NCBI GenBank assembly: GCA_947044405.1
Contig: CAMRHE010000205.1
Coordinates: forward strand, 2,232,001 to 2,296,000
DNA length: 64,000 nucleotides
Reading direction: 5' to 3'
Origin: Leptodactylus fallax
Taxonomy: Eukaryota > Chordata > Amphibia > Anura > Leptodactylidae
Shown: piece by piece, positions 1-9,626 of the stretch
Layout of the letters: every line of letters starts with the position of its first letter
Numbering within the stretch: position 1 is the first letter of the stretch
Made by a program: the position numbers and the translations under genes
Notes under the pieces: generated by a model
Database searches by the model: none
The model's input: only the letters and a program-made list of their open reading frames with translations
What the model was told of the DNA's origin: nothing

Positions 1-1037
1 TCTACCAAGACCCGGCCGTCCCTCTAAACTTTCATCTCAAACAAGGAGAAGACTGATCAGAGATGCAGCCAAGAGGCCCATGATCACTCTGGATGAACTA
101 CAGAGATCTACAGCTGCACAAATCTGGCCTTTATGGAAGAGTGGCAAGAAGAAAGCCATTTCTCAAAGATATCCATAAAAAGTCTCGTTTAAAGTTTGCC
201 ACAAGCCACCTGGGAGACACACCAAACATGTGGAAGAAGGTGCTCTGGTCAGATGAAACCAAAATCGAACTTTTTGGCTACAATGCAAAACGATATGTTT
301 GGCGTAAAAGCAACACAGCTCATCACCCTGAACACACCATCCCCAATGTCAAACATGGTGGTGGCAGCATCATGGTTTGGGCCTGCTTTTCTTCAGCAGG
401 GACAGGGAAGATGGTTAAAATTGATGGGAAGATGGATGGAGCCAAATACAGGACCATTCTGGAAGAAAACCTGTTGGAGTCTGCAAAAGACCTGAGACTG
501 GGACGGAGATTTATCTTCCAACAAGACAATGATCCCAAACATAAAGCAAAATCTACAATGGAATGGTTCACAAATAAACGTATCCAGGTGTTAGAATGGC
601 CAAGTCAAAGTCCAGACCTGAATCCAATCGAGAATCTGTGGAAAGAGCTGAAAACTGCTGTTCACAAACGCTCTCCATCCAACCTCACTCAGCTCCAGCT
701 GTTTTCCAAGGAAGAATGGGCAAGAATTTCAGTCTCTCGATGTGCAAAACTAAGAGACATACCCCAAGCGACTTGCAGCTGTAATCGCAGCAAAAGGTGG
801 CGCTACAAAGTATTAACTTAAGGGGGCCGAATAATATTGCACGCCCCACTTTTCAGTTTTTTATTTTTTTACAAAAGTTTAAAATATCCAATAAATTTCG
901 TTCCACTTCATGATTGTGTCCCATCTGTTGTTGATTCTTCGCCAAAAAATTAAAATTTTATATCTTTATGTTTGAAGCCTGAAATGTGGCAAAAAGTTGA
1001 AAAGTTCAATGGGGCCGAATACTTTCGCAAGGCACTG
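1..1037 (+). mobile_element. Tc1-like DNA transposon, left part outside window
   Basis: Right-hand portion of a Tc1/mariner-superfamily element. The window opens inside the transposase gene, so the left inverted repeat is missing. The right inverted repeat ends at 1037 in ...CTTTCGCAAGGCACTG and is followed by TA (1038-1039), the expected Tc1 target duplication. Downstream of the gene, about 820-1037 is the AT-rich untranslated and inverted-repeat region. The terminal motif (reverse complement CAGTGCCTTGCGAAAG) is one I recall from a Tc1 family widespread in fish, frogs and lampreys; that is recollection, not a search. Confidence 0.9.
2..816 (+). pseudogene. Tc1-like transposase, frameshifted
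   Basis: Cut-and-paste transposase remnant. Frame 2 (from base 2) carries the end of the paired-type DNA-binding region: a GRPSKLSSQTRRRLIRDAA motif, then MITLDELQRST up to about 112. The reading then moves to frame 3 (93-821), where LHKSGLYGR follows; the join looks like a small deletion plus frameshift. The DDE catalytic core is well preserved: WSDETK (first Asp, about 248-265), QQDNDPKH (second Asp, about 520-543) and [11 protein letters not shown] (Glu, about 610-642). Near 750 a base is lost, and the C-terminus continues in another frame (ETYPKRLAAVIAAKGG) to a TAA at 814-816. All three catalytic residues survive but two frame breaks make it non-functional. Family transposases are about 340 residues. 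Confidence 0.9.
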
Positions 1038-1039
1038 TA

Positions 1040-1145
1040 TATGCAAGTTTTATCAGTGGAATTGTATCATATAAGTGCGGCTGCACATGATTACACATAC
1101 ACATCATAGTAATATTTTCACTTTTAGTGGTCTGTGTTCCTTAAT
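1040..1145. other. Short flank between Tc1 element and L1 insertion
   Basis: About 100 bases of AT-rich sequence with no recognised feature. Removing the L1 would join it to 7891 onward, so it is the left half of the L1 target locus. Confidence 0.5.
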
Positions 1146-1161
1146 AAAAGCTAAGTTTTAG
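1146..1161. repeat. L1 target-site duplication, 3' side copy
   Basis: AAAAGCTAAGTTTTAG is found here and again, without mismatch, at 7875-7890. Sixteen bases is a normal length for an L1 target duplication, and the two copies bracket the LINE exactly. Confidence 0.92.
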
Positions 1162-1487
1162 TTTCAATAATTTTTATTTGGTTTTCACAATAAATGTAAG
1201 AAACAATATTGACATACATTGCACTATACATTCTGATTTGAATTTGTCCATGGTAAATTTTTGAATTGTACATCAATGAGACAAAAGATAAAGATTGTAT
1301 AGGTGTTAAACAATAACAATGACAGTAACAAGAACATGTAGGCACTTTATTAGGGTTAGCGTGAGACATCTCATAGACAGTCTTTCATAGACAATCTCTC
1401 ATATTTTTCTACCTCTTCTCCATTTCCTACATCTCCACACCCATTACGATGTACAAGAGCGGACTCCACAGAACTCCATGGTTTCCA
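1162..1487 (-). other. L1 3' UTR with polyadenylation signal, no poly(A) tail
   Basis: On the minus strand, about 325 bases of AT-rich untranslated sequence follow the ORF2 stop. AATAAA occurs shortly before the end, but the element finishes in ATTATTGAAA directly against the target duplication, with no adenine run. Confidence 0.75.
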
Positions 1488-4400
1488 TTATGCGGCAAAT
1501 CGGGAGTTAATCCACGCATCCCATACCTTTTCAAAGTTATGATATGAGTCGTTTCTCAATGCAATTACCTTCTTGTAAGCATATGTATTGTTAATAGCTT
1601 GCAACAGTGTGGAATCAGACGGAGGGGTCACCGATCTCCAACGTTGTACCAACAATAATTTAGCTATAGTCAAGACTTTACACAGGAGTTTCTTATAGTT
1701 ATTCCATTCCACAGGAATTCCAATTAATAGGATGGCCAGAGGAGAGGCGTAGGGAAGGCGAAAATTAAATATTTCTGATAGCATATCAAAGACTCTATTC
1801 CAATATCCATGAATTATGGGACATTGTCCCAAAATATGGAGAAGGGTTCCTCTCCCCCCGCATCCCCTCCAGCAGTTTCCAGAGATGGAAGGGTATATCA
1901 TTTGCAAAGTGGAGGGGGTTCGGTACCACCTCAATGTAATTTTCATCGCTGTTTCTATGTGGGTGCTACATTTTAAGGATGAGTGACTTAGCTTAATTGC
2001 CTGTCCCACTCATCCAAAGTAATGACTCTTCCCAAATCCCTCTCCCAACAACGGAATGGTATTGATTTAGTAAAAGTCGCTATTCCATCCATTTTGTCAT
2101 ATAGAAACCGTAATCCCCTCATTTTAGTCGACAACCAGGTGAATATGGTACTACTGTGGGGTAATTTCGATACTGGATTCTTAGATATAAAGTGACATAT
2201 TTGAGAGTACTTGAGGAAATCACCACCATGAACCCCAAATTTCTGTGTAATATCTGTAAATGATAAAATTTGTGCGGTATCGGATTGTAAATGGGAGACT
2301 CGTGTAATCCCCCTCGCCTCCCACCCTGAAGTTACCAGGTCCTCTATCGCCCAGGCCAGAAGTGACAAAGGCATCTCTGAGGTACAAAAATGACTTGTAG
2401 GGTTTGCTTTCCCGTGGAGCAGCTTCCATGCGGTCACTGCTGCTTGCATGATTGGGGAGAAGGACTCAGGTGTAGGAATGTTCCGGAAGGGCGCCCACAG
2501 GGCATCCGTCAACTTTAAGGGATATATAAACGAATGCTCTGTATGTAACCATGGAACCGAGGTATCCGCTGATCTCCATCTAGCACATTGCGTAACCAAG
2601 GATGCTATGTAATAATTCTGTACCACTGGTACTCCCAGTCCCCCCCGCCTCTTTTCGTTTAAATAGGAAGTTTTTATTAATTCTGGGACTCTTTCCACTC
2701 CATATGTATTTCGAAATCATCCTTTGCATGGTTTCGAAAAACGAAACCGGGATGGATATCGGGAGTGTGCGAAACAGGTACAAGAGTCTAGGCAATAGTA
2801 ACATTTTGAAGGCTGCGACCCATCCCATCCAAGACACGTCTACTTTGGACAGTCGCTCCATCTCATCCTGCATTATTTTCAACATGGGTGTATAATTATG
2901 TCTATATAGGGCCCCTAAAGAGGGTGTCACTTGTATCCCCAGATATTGAACGCCATCTTTCCTCCAATCAAAGTCGTATTGCGATTGTAGGGCTTGCAGC
3001 AAGGGGGGAAGAATATGTAAAGGTAGGGCTTGTGACTTGGCCATATTTAGTTTATAAAATGATAGATGTCAAAATTTGACAATAATCTCCATAAGTCGGG
3101 GAATAGATTTTTGTGGGTTGGACAAGGTAAGAATGATATCATCTGCATAAAGTGATATAAGATGAGTTTTGTCCCGTATAGCAATGCCCCCTACCTCTGG
3201 GTCTAGTCTGAGTAATTGGGCCAGTGGTTCCATCGAGAGAACAAATATCAACGGCGAGAGGGGGCACCCCTGTCTAGTCCCGTTCGTTATTAAAAAGGGA
3301 TCTGACACTACCCCATTAGTGAATACTCTTGCAGATGGTGCAGAGTACAGCGCCTCAATTGCTCTTAAAATAGCTCCAGCGAACCCCATGCTCCTGAGCA
3401 CCAAGAAGGCATACGACCAGCAAATCCTGTCAAACGCCTTCTCGGCGTCCAATGCGAGAATCACTGCCTCCATCTTTCTAGAATTGATGTGGTGTATAAT
3501 ATTCAAAATGCGTCTAGTGTTGTCGTATGACTGCCTCCCTTTTACGAATCCCACTTGGTCGTGGTTTATTAGGCTCGGAAGACAAGCTGCTACTCTATTC
3601 GCTATAATTTTGGCATAAATTTTTAAATCTGAGTTTAATAGGGATATTGGTCGAAAATTTTGGGGGCTGATGGCAGGTTTGCCCGGTTTAGGCAATGTCA
3701 CCACCAGGGCCTCCTGATTTTCCCTTGGAATAGTGCCGGAGTCCACCGCAGCAGTTAAAAACGACAACAGCGGGCTTAACAGGAGTGGACAAAACTTTTT
3801 GTAATATTCGTTAGTAAGGCCATCTGGGCCCGGAGACTTTCGAGGTGGCAGCGACTTGACTACTGATAGCAATTCTGAAGGTGAGATGGGCTCATTCAAA
3901 GAGTCCAGTTGTGTTTCTGTGAGTGTGGGCAATTGAATGCTTGCGAGAAATTTGGCAATTTCTTGTTTCGTTGGAAGTGTTATAGAGGAGTCCTCTCTAA
4001 TGTTGTATAAGTCTTCATAGAAAGCTTTAAAGGCATTGGCGATGCCGCTAGGATCATAAATTTTGTGTGTTCCATCTTTGCTTTGGAGAAATGGGATTTT
4101 GGACCGTGCATATTTTTGTTTAAGTTTGGACGCTAGACGCTTCCCTGCCTTTTAGATTGAGAGTAATAAGTCGCTTTTGCCCTTTTCAAGTTTTTCTCAT
4201 AGTTATGCAGTAGACAGGCTGTCAGTTGATGGCGTAATGTCACCAACTTTGCTGCATTGGAGAGGGAAGGAGATTTTTTGTTACTACTATCTATAGATTT
4301 TATTTGGTGCAGTAGTCGATCAATTTCTGCTAACCTAGTTTTCTTTTCAATGTGTCCTAGGCGGATAAATGTTCCTCTGATAAAAGCTTTATGTGAGTTC

Positions 4401-4524
4401 CACAATATATCAGGGCTAGGGGCAGAGGGAGCATTGGTCCGAAAGAATTCCTTCAGATCATTTTCCAAGATTGTTTTATATTTTGGCTGTGACATTAAGA
4501 ATTCATTGCACCTCCATATGTACG

Positions 4525-4532
4525 CTCTAGGG
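4525..4532. repeat. hAT 8-bp target duplication, left copy
   Basis: CTCTAGGG, matched exactly at 5453-5460 across the 920-bp insert. Confidence 0.9.
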
Positions 4533-5452
4533 CAGGGGTCCCCAAACTACGGCCCCCGGAGGCCATTTACCCGGCCCGCGTCGCAATTTCCTTGTGTTAT
4601 TTAAATTGTGAGCGCACAGGCGGCGCTTACAATTGAAATAACCCGCCGAGCGCTACACGGAAAGTCTCGTTCTTGTGTAGACGCTCGGCGCTCGTCGTCC
4701 GGACCTAGAATGATCACGTCATGACGCACGACGTGCTCATCTAGGCCTTACAGCCGAAGACAGAGGAGCCGGGACCACAGCGCTGGAGCGGCTGCAGTGC
4801 TAGGTAAAGTATATTTTCACTTTTTTTTTTACTGGGCATGGAGGGGCGATCAGAGAGCTGGATCTATATGGGGGATTGATGGGACCTATATGGGGGAGAG
4901 CTGGAAATATATGGGGGAGAGCTGGACATATATGGGGGAGAGAGCTGGCCCTATATGAGAGAGACTGCATGGGACCTATATGGGGGGGGGCATGGGACCT
5001 ATATGGGGGGGCATGGGACCTATATAGGGGAAAGAGCTGGCCCTATATGAGGGAAACTGCATGGGACCTCTATGGGGGAGACTGCATGGGACCTATATGG
5101 GGGAGACTGCATGGGACCTATATGAGGGAAAGAGCTGGACCTATATGGGGGAGAGAGCTGGACTTATATGGGGGCAGAGTGCTGGACCTATTTGCAAATA
5201 TGGAACCGGACATTGACCATCTCATTAGCCAAAAGCAGGCCCATACTTCACGTTGAAATAATGGTGAGTTTGTTGACTTAAATTTACTATTTCTTTATTT
5301 TGAATGTTGTATTTGTTCCCTTTTTGTTTTACTTTAAAATGAGATACGTGTAGTGTGCATAGGGATTTTCATAGTTTTTCTTATAGTCCGGCCCTCCAAC
5401 GGTCTGAGGGACAGTGAACTGGCCCCCTGTGTAAAAAGTTTGGGGACCCCTG
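4533..5452. mobile_element. Non-autonomous hAT element nested in L1 ORF2
   Basis: Terminal inverted repeats CAGGGGTCCCCAAACT (4533-4548) and AGTTTGGGGACCCCTG (5437-5452) are perfect complements. They are flanked by the 8-bp duplication CTCTAGGG (4525-4532 and 5453-5460), the hallmark of hAT transposition. No transposase reading frame is present. Inside are a GC-rich region at the left and a minisatellite (about 4855-5190). The end sequence resembles Charlie/OposCharlie-type hAT ends, by recollection. Excision together with one duplication restores the ORF2 frame, so this insertion by itself truncates a previously open gene. Confidence 0.93.
4855..5190. repeat. Minisatellite inside the hAT element
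   Basis: Roughly a dozen imperfect units built around GGACCTATATGGGGGAGAG with ...CTGCATG spacers. Units vary from about 20 to 35 bases. The array lies wholly inside the nested hAT element. The 126-residue plus-strand frame across it (4876-5256) is a repetitive artefact. Confidence 0.85.
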
Positions 5453-5460
5453 CTCTAGGG
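5453..5460. repeat. hAT 8-bp target duplication, right copy
   Basis: CTCTAGGG, matching 4525-4532. Confidence 0.9.
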
Positions 5461-6451
5461 CATTCATATTTTTCTCTGAGAGTCAAGGTTATTGCTGCAT
5501 GGTCTGACCATGTTATTTGTGAAATATCCGACTTCACGGCAAGGGGAATACTAGTTTGTTCTATTAAGAATAGATCTATTCGTGAATAGCTGTTATGTAC
5601 CGTAGAATAGTAGGTGTAATCTTTTTCGGTATTATGCAGGATACGCCATGCATCAAATAAGTCATGACGCCATATAGCCTGCGAGAATGAAGGATGGCGT
5701 GTCGTTATACCACAAGTAGTGTCTGCCACTGGGTCCGGAGCCATGTTAAAGTCTCCCATTAATACTAAGCATCCTTGCTTTTTCCTCTCCACTACTTTCA
5801 TAAGTCTCCCTAAGAAAGACACCTGCCTTCTGTTCGGGGCGTAAACCGAAACCAATGTGTATGTGACGTTGTTAAGGATACAGACTAATATGACAAATCG
5901 CCCTCCAGGGTCAGCATGATGGGACACCAGCTGAAATGCCACTGAATCTCTGATCCCAATTAGTGTTCCCCTGCGCTTGGAGGAGCAATGAGCGTGAAAT
6001 ATATGTGGGTATGCTGAATGTTTGATGCGAATGGCATCTATCTCTAAAAGATGTGTTTCTTGAACTGCAAGAATGTCACAGCTTTGAGCTCGGGCCTCTC
6101 GCCACAAATTGGCTCTCTTTTGAGGGGAGTTCAAACCTCTGACATTCATTGACATAATATTAAGTACCATATTTTACAGTTAGTAATGCTGCAATAATCG
6201 TACCACAACCACCCGCATCCAAAATTACCAGTAACAGGAAGAAGCATATTCGTCTTTGCCTTGTGTACTCACAGCGTCCCAAGTGCCAAAACCGAAGAGA
6301 AAACAAACTATAAAAACACTGAGACCAATGGCTAAGCCATCTCAACAAAACAAAGAAAAGAAATGTGGTACAGCGGACCAGCGGCTGTTGTAATCCTGGG
6401 GGGATAAGTTCAGCAGTAGTGGACTTACGGAATCCATTTTAAGGTGAGTCT

Positions 6452-7732
6452 CTAGCTGTGCAGCCCTTTTGGTGGACGTCTTGGGGTTTTCGTTTGATAC
6501 CAACCATCAGACACTGGGCCAGGTGGTAATTTGGGCGTCGGGTCAAGGAGCGGAATGTCCCATTTGTTTAGCAACTTTTTGCCGTCTTCCGGAGATTTGA
6601 TAACATGAGTAAGGTTGTTCCTGGATATGATCACTCTGACCGGGAATCCCCATTTATATAGGATGTTATGGTGGCGTAGCGTCGTAGTAATAGGGATGAA
6701 TTGCCTTCTCAGTTGTAGCGTTGCGGCCGAAAGGTCGGAGTAGATGGAAATTTTCTGGTATGGGTCAGGTATACGGCCAATTTTCCGTGAGGTCAGCAGC
6801 ACCAGTTCTTTAGTGCGGTAAAAATGGATTTTTGCTAATACATCTCTGGGTACGGCTTCGTCTAGGTGTGAAGGCCTTGGGATTCTATGAGCTCTATCAA
6901 TGGTTAAGTCCATTATCGTGAGGTTTGGTAAGAGCATGCGTATCAGGTCTTGGAGGAAAGCTGTTAAGTTGTTCGCAGATACTGACTCTGGAATCCCTCT
7001 AAACTTTAGATTGTTGCGCCGCGAGCGGTCTTCCAAGTCTGCTATTTTAGCTTTCAGAAACGACACTTCTTTTTCCACCTCATAGTGAGCATCTATAAGA
7101 GCATTATGTGATGCAGCAAATTCCGCCATTTTAGATTCCACATGAACAGTGCGTTTTTGCAATTCCTGGAGGTCTCTATCTAGCGGGTTAACCATTAAGG
7201 ACATGTCAGTTGTCAGTGATTTACAAAAGGCCATGAGCATGTTTTTCATGGCCTCAGTAAGTAGGCTTTCTGTAGCCGGAATATCTGCAAAAAAGTCGAT
7301 GGATGGCGGTACAGACAGTGTGGTATCGCTCACCTCCCCTTCTGGAGACTCAGTGTGCTGGAGCCTGGGTTTCTGCTTGACCGGGCTGGCGGTAGATGAG
7401 TGGGGTGTCTCCACGTTGTTTAGGCCTGTAGGCCTCGGTGTGTTGGCAGGAGAAGGCCCCGGAACCGCGCTCACCTCGGCCCGCCGGGGAGACGGCCCCG
7501 GTGCCTCCGGACCTCCACACCCCATCAGCTGCGGTATCGATGGCTCTGACAACGTTCTCCGCCGAGCAGAGAGGGTGAGCGGCTCCTCCGGAGAGTCTCG
7601 GGACGGAGACGAGGCCCCGGAGACAGCGCTGGAGCGCGAACCGCCGCCATTTTGATCTTCCCCTCATCTGTGGGGGGAGTAGTAATCCAAAATTTTCTGC
7701 AGTTTTACCGCAGATTTCCTCTTTCTCGGCAT
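6452..7732 (-). pseudogene. L1 ORF1p-like RNA-binding protein, one premature stop
   Basis: L1 ORF1 proteins bind the element's RNA and act as chaperones in the ribonucleoprotein particle. Reading from ATG at 7732 gives MPRKRKSAVKLQKILDYYS, then an in-frame TGA at 7666-7664 (codon 23); the same frame then stays open to 6452, about 426 codons in all. The N-terminal third is Pro/Ser-rich and low complexity. A coiled coil follows (ELQKRTVHVESKMAEF through VEKEVSFLKAKIADLEDR), then the family signature RSRRNNLKFRGIPES and an RRM-like and C-terminal region (TIDRAHRIPRP, DVLAKIHFYRTKE). The stop may be a decayed CGA codon (CpG to TpG), which is inference. An internal TTG or ATG downstream could in principle restart, but upstream homology favours 7732. 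The rest of the frame is intact. Confidence 0.87.
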
Positions 7733-7874
7733 CCTCGGAGTTAGAAGCGTTCCCTGTGCCGTTTGGGTGAGTGTAATTTACGGGCACGTCGCTCTTTTTT
7801 GTCGCTGTATAGGACTCAGGCCTGGAGCTTTACAACTATGCGGCCATTCCGCTCCACAGTAGGCTCCGCCCCCC

Positions 7875-7890
7875 AAAAGCTAAGTTTTAG
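7875..7890. repeat. L1 target-site duplication, 5' side copy
   Basis: AAAAGCTAAGTTTTAG, identical to 1146-1161. Confidence 0.92.
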
Positions 7891-8277
7891 ATGTTTTCCT
7901 TTTATTTTTGTTGATATGATCTTACAATACTTTCTCAGGAGTTTCCAGTGTTTGCGAGCAAACAATAATGTTTTGGATTTATATTAGAGATTGGAGTCCT
8001 TGTAGAAATTTGTAAACCTGTAAGGCATGCCACCACTGGGGTCTGGAGCAGTCAGGACATGTTCTCTTGAAGGATAACACTCCACTGTCAGACTGATAAA
8101 GGAATCTGGGCTTGGCAGATAACCAGAGAATGCTACTTGCCATTATGTACAGTGACTGGTGTAAAATATATAGATTACAACTAATGGCACCTGGTCATCC
8201 TTCTACCAACAGGGATTGCCAAAAACTGAATATTTTTCACTCAAAGAAAATCAACTTTAAAAGGTAAAGTGACAAGC
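7891..8277. other. No recognisable feature
   Basis: Right half of the L1 target locus. AT-rich sequence with no coding signal or repeat that I recognise. Confidence 0.5.
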
Positions 8278-8548
8278 TCTCCAGTCAGGGGCGTAACTAC
8301 CGGGGTAGCAGTGGTAGCAGCTGCCACAGGGCCCGGGACATTACGGGGCCCCGCGGGCCTCCGATGCGTTTTTTTTTTTTTTTTATAGTCCGTTATCTGC
8401 TGGAGTAACCTCAGCAGGTAACGGGCCCTATATACTTACCGTTGCCCGAGGTCCCGCTCACGGCCGCCTGCGCTTCCGACTCTGCGGAGACGGCTGTGAG
8501 CAGGAGCGGGGATCGGTATGTGAGGCCGCGGGCCGAACACCTGCTATC

Positions 8549-8586
8549 ATTATACTTCGGGGTCTTTTCAGACCCCGGAGTATAAT
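8549..8586. repeat. Hairpin 1 in hAT element
   Basis: 17-bp arms (ATTATACTTCGGGGTCT and its complement with one mismatch) around a TTTC loop. It reads as the reverse orientation of the hairpin at 8837-8884. Confidence 0.85.
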
Positions 8587-8836
8587 AATCGGAGGCCCAG
8601 AGTTGGTGAGGGAACATAAAAAACAATATACACTTACCGCTCCTGCGCCTCGGGCCTGTTTGCTGACGTCCCAGACGTCAGCCGACGTCATTTTGCGTCG
8701 CAACGCCGGTCCCGCATCACGTGACGCCGGCCTGGTCCGCACAAGAAGAAGGCCGGAGTAGCGCACGGGCATGCACCGGAGCGAGGAACAGGTAAGCAAC
8801 GTTGTTTTTTTATGTTTCTATCCTCCCCTAGGTCTC

Positions 8837-8884
8837 CAATTATTATACTCTGGGGTCTGAAAAGACCCCAGAGTATAATAATTG
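8837..8884. repeat. Perfect 22-bp hairpin with GAAA loop
   Basis: Arms of 22 bases beginning CAATTATTATACTCTGGGG pair without mismatch around a four-base GAAA loop. Degenerate copies of the same hairpin are at about 33352-33392 and 58541-58576. Confidence 0.92.
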
Positions 8885-8903
8885 TTCATGGGTGGTCCAC
8901 AAT

Positions 8904-9176
8904 GGGACATATAATAGTGTGTGCAGGGGCCACTATGGGGAATACTACTGTGTGCAGGGGCCCCTATGGGACATGATACTGTGTGCAGAGGCCACTATGG
9001 TACATGATACTGTGTGCAGGGGCCCCTATGGGACATGATACTGTGTGCAGGGGCCCCTATGGGACATGATACTGTGTGCAGGGGCCACTGTGGGACATGA
9101 TACTGTGTGCAAGGGCCACTATGGGACATGATACTGTGTGCAGCGGCCACTATGGGACATAATAGTGTGCGCAGGA
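8904..9176. repeat. 31-bp minisatellite, about nine units
   Basis: Units of 31 bases (GGGACATGATACTGTGTGCA followed by GGGGCCCCTAT) repeat head to tail with a few substitutions. Two and a half diverged units of the same 31-base period recur at 47325-47402. Confidence 0.92.
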
Positions 9177-9180
9177 ATGC

Positions 9181-9265
9181 GTTTTTTTTTTTTGGGGGGG
9201 GGGGGGGGGTTTGGAGGGGGCGGTCCGGGGGGAGGGGTCGGGGGCGGTGGTTCGGGGGGGGGCCC
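9181..9265 (+). repeat. Poly(T)/poly(G) tract
   Basis: Eleven T followed by a long G run and further G-rich, CpG-containing sequence near the right end of the hAT element. Many frames through it are spurious (Gly- or Pro-rich). Several G runs could form a quadruplex; that is inference. Confidence 0.8.
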
Positions 9266-9370
9266 CATGTCAAATGTTCGCCTTGGGGCCCAGCCATTCC
9301 TAGTTATGCCACTGTCTCCAGTATTTACTGTATAAGATTTGCAAGGACCATAAACGGGTTTACCCTCATA

Positions 9371-9411
9371 AGACATTTATGGCATATCCACAGAATATGC
9401 CATAAATGTCT
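9371..9411. repeat. Perfect 17-bp hairpin
   Basis: AGACATTTATGGCATAT and its exact complement around a seven-base CCACAGA loop. It sits in the 9323-9624 interval, which otherwise holds nothing I can name and is probably a short fold-back MITE. Confidence 0.88.
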
Positions 9412-9626
9412 GATAGAAATATGTCCCATCTTAGGGACCCACACCTATGTCTAAAATGAGTGCGTGCCTCCCTCCTAGCCTCCGTGCCCTGCTACAACAG
9501 AGTAGCTCTGAGAAGTAAATGGGAATCACGGAAACAATGTAGCTCACAGTTCTACGCTGTTTCTGTAACTCACATTCACTTCCATGCTCAGAGCTATGCT
9601 ATGGTGACACACGTGATAAGCATATA

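Larger units (their letters stand above)
1488..6170 (-). pseudogene. L1 ORF2: endonuclease and reverse transcriptase, broken
   Basis: The ORF2 protein nicks target DNA and reverse-transcribes the L1 RNA. From ATG 6170: the endonuclease domain (about residues 1-230) is intact, with SMNVRGLNSPQKR, QETHLLE, SVYAPN, GDFNMAP, a YSRIDLFLI segment and SDHAAITL. The frame is cut by the hAT insertion after ...KYECPRA and resumes at 4524 as YIWRCNEFLMSQ with phase preserved. A frameshift lies near 4140. The RT follows: PPRKSPGPDGLTNEYYK, FRPISLLN, ALDAEKAFDRI, GTRQGCPLSPLIF and the YADD active site. Further damage: an in-frame TGA at 3071-3069 (after IIVKF), a frameshift in a G run near 2645, and a frameshift near 2000. 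The C-terminus has a Cys/His cluster (CWRGCGG...LLHILGQC) and ends at 1488. Without the insert the length is about 1250 codons, normal for ORF2. Confidence 0.92.
1162..7874 (-). mobile_element. Full-length L1-clade LINE (non-LTR retrotransposon)
   Basis: Minus-strand retrotransposon running from 7874 (5' end, a GC-rich GGGGGGCGGAGCC start) to 1162 (3' end). It holds a 5' UTR (about 7733-7874), ORF1 (7732-6452), a spacer of about 280 bases, ORF2 (6170-1488) and a 3' UTR (1487-1162). Subtracting the nested hAT element and one 8-bp duplication leaves about 5.8 kb, a normal full length. ORF1 has an L1 ORF1p-type coiled coil and RNA-binding core; ORF2 has an apurinic endonuclease, a reverse transcriptase and a C-terminal Cys-His cluster. 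An AATAAA signal (TTTATT at 1173-1178 on the plus strand) lies 11 bases from the 3' end. A Tx1-type relative of L1 is possible; I cannot separate the clades by eye. Confidence 0.93.
8286..9314. mobile_element. hAT-type element with hairpins and minisatellite
   Basis: Ends CAGGGGCGTAACTACCG (left) and, on the opposite strand, CAGTGGCATAACTAGGAA (right) form degenerate inverted repeats, each followed inward by GGGCCC-rich sequence. The 8-bp duplication TCTCCAGT flanks it (8278-8285 and 9315-9322). No transposase is present. In order the interior holds a poly(T) run, a hairpin (8549-8586), a CpG-rich segment (about 8640-8720), a perfect hairpin (8837-8884), a 31-bp minisatellite (8904-9176) and a G-rich tract. 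Related ends recur in the window at 26652, 47868, 48118 and 60308. Confidence 0.88.

Noticed and set aside
3169..3618. 149-residue plus-strand frame
   Set aside because: Antisense shadow of the L1 reverse transcriptase.
4876..5256. 126-residue repetitive protein rich in Gly, Trp and Arg
   Set aside because: It is a translation of the minisatellite inside the hAT element, with no start context or family.
9107..9454. Gly-rich and Pro-rich proteins on both strands
   Set aside because: They come from poly(G)/poly(C) tracts in the hAT element and appear in several frames at once.
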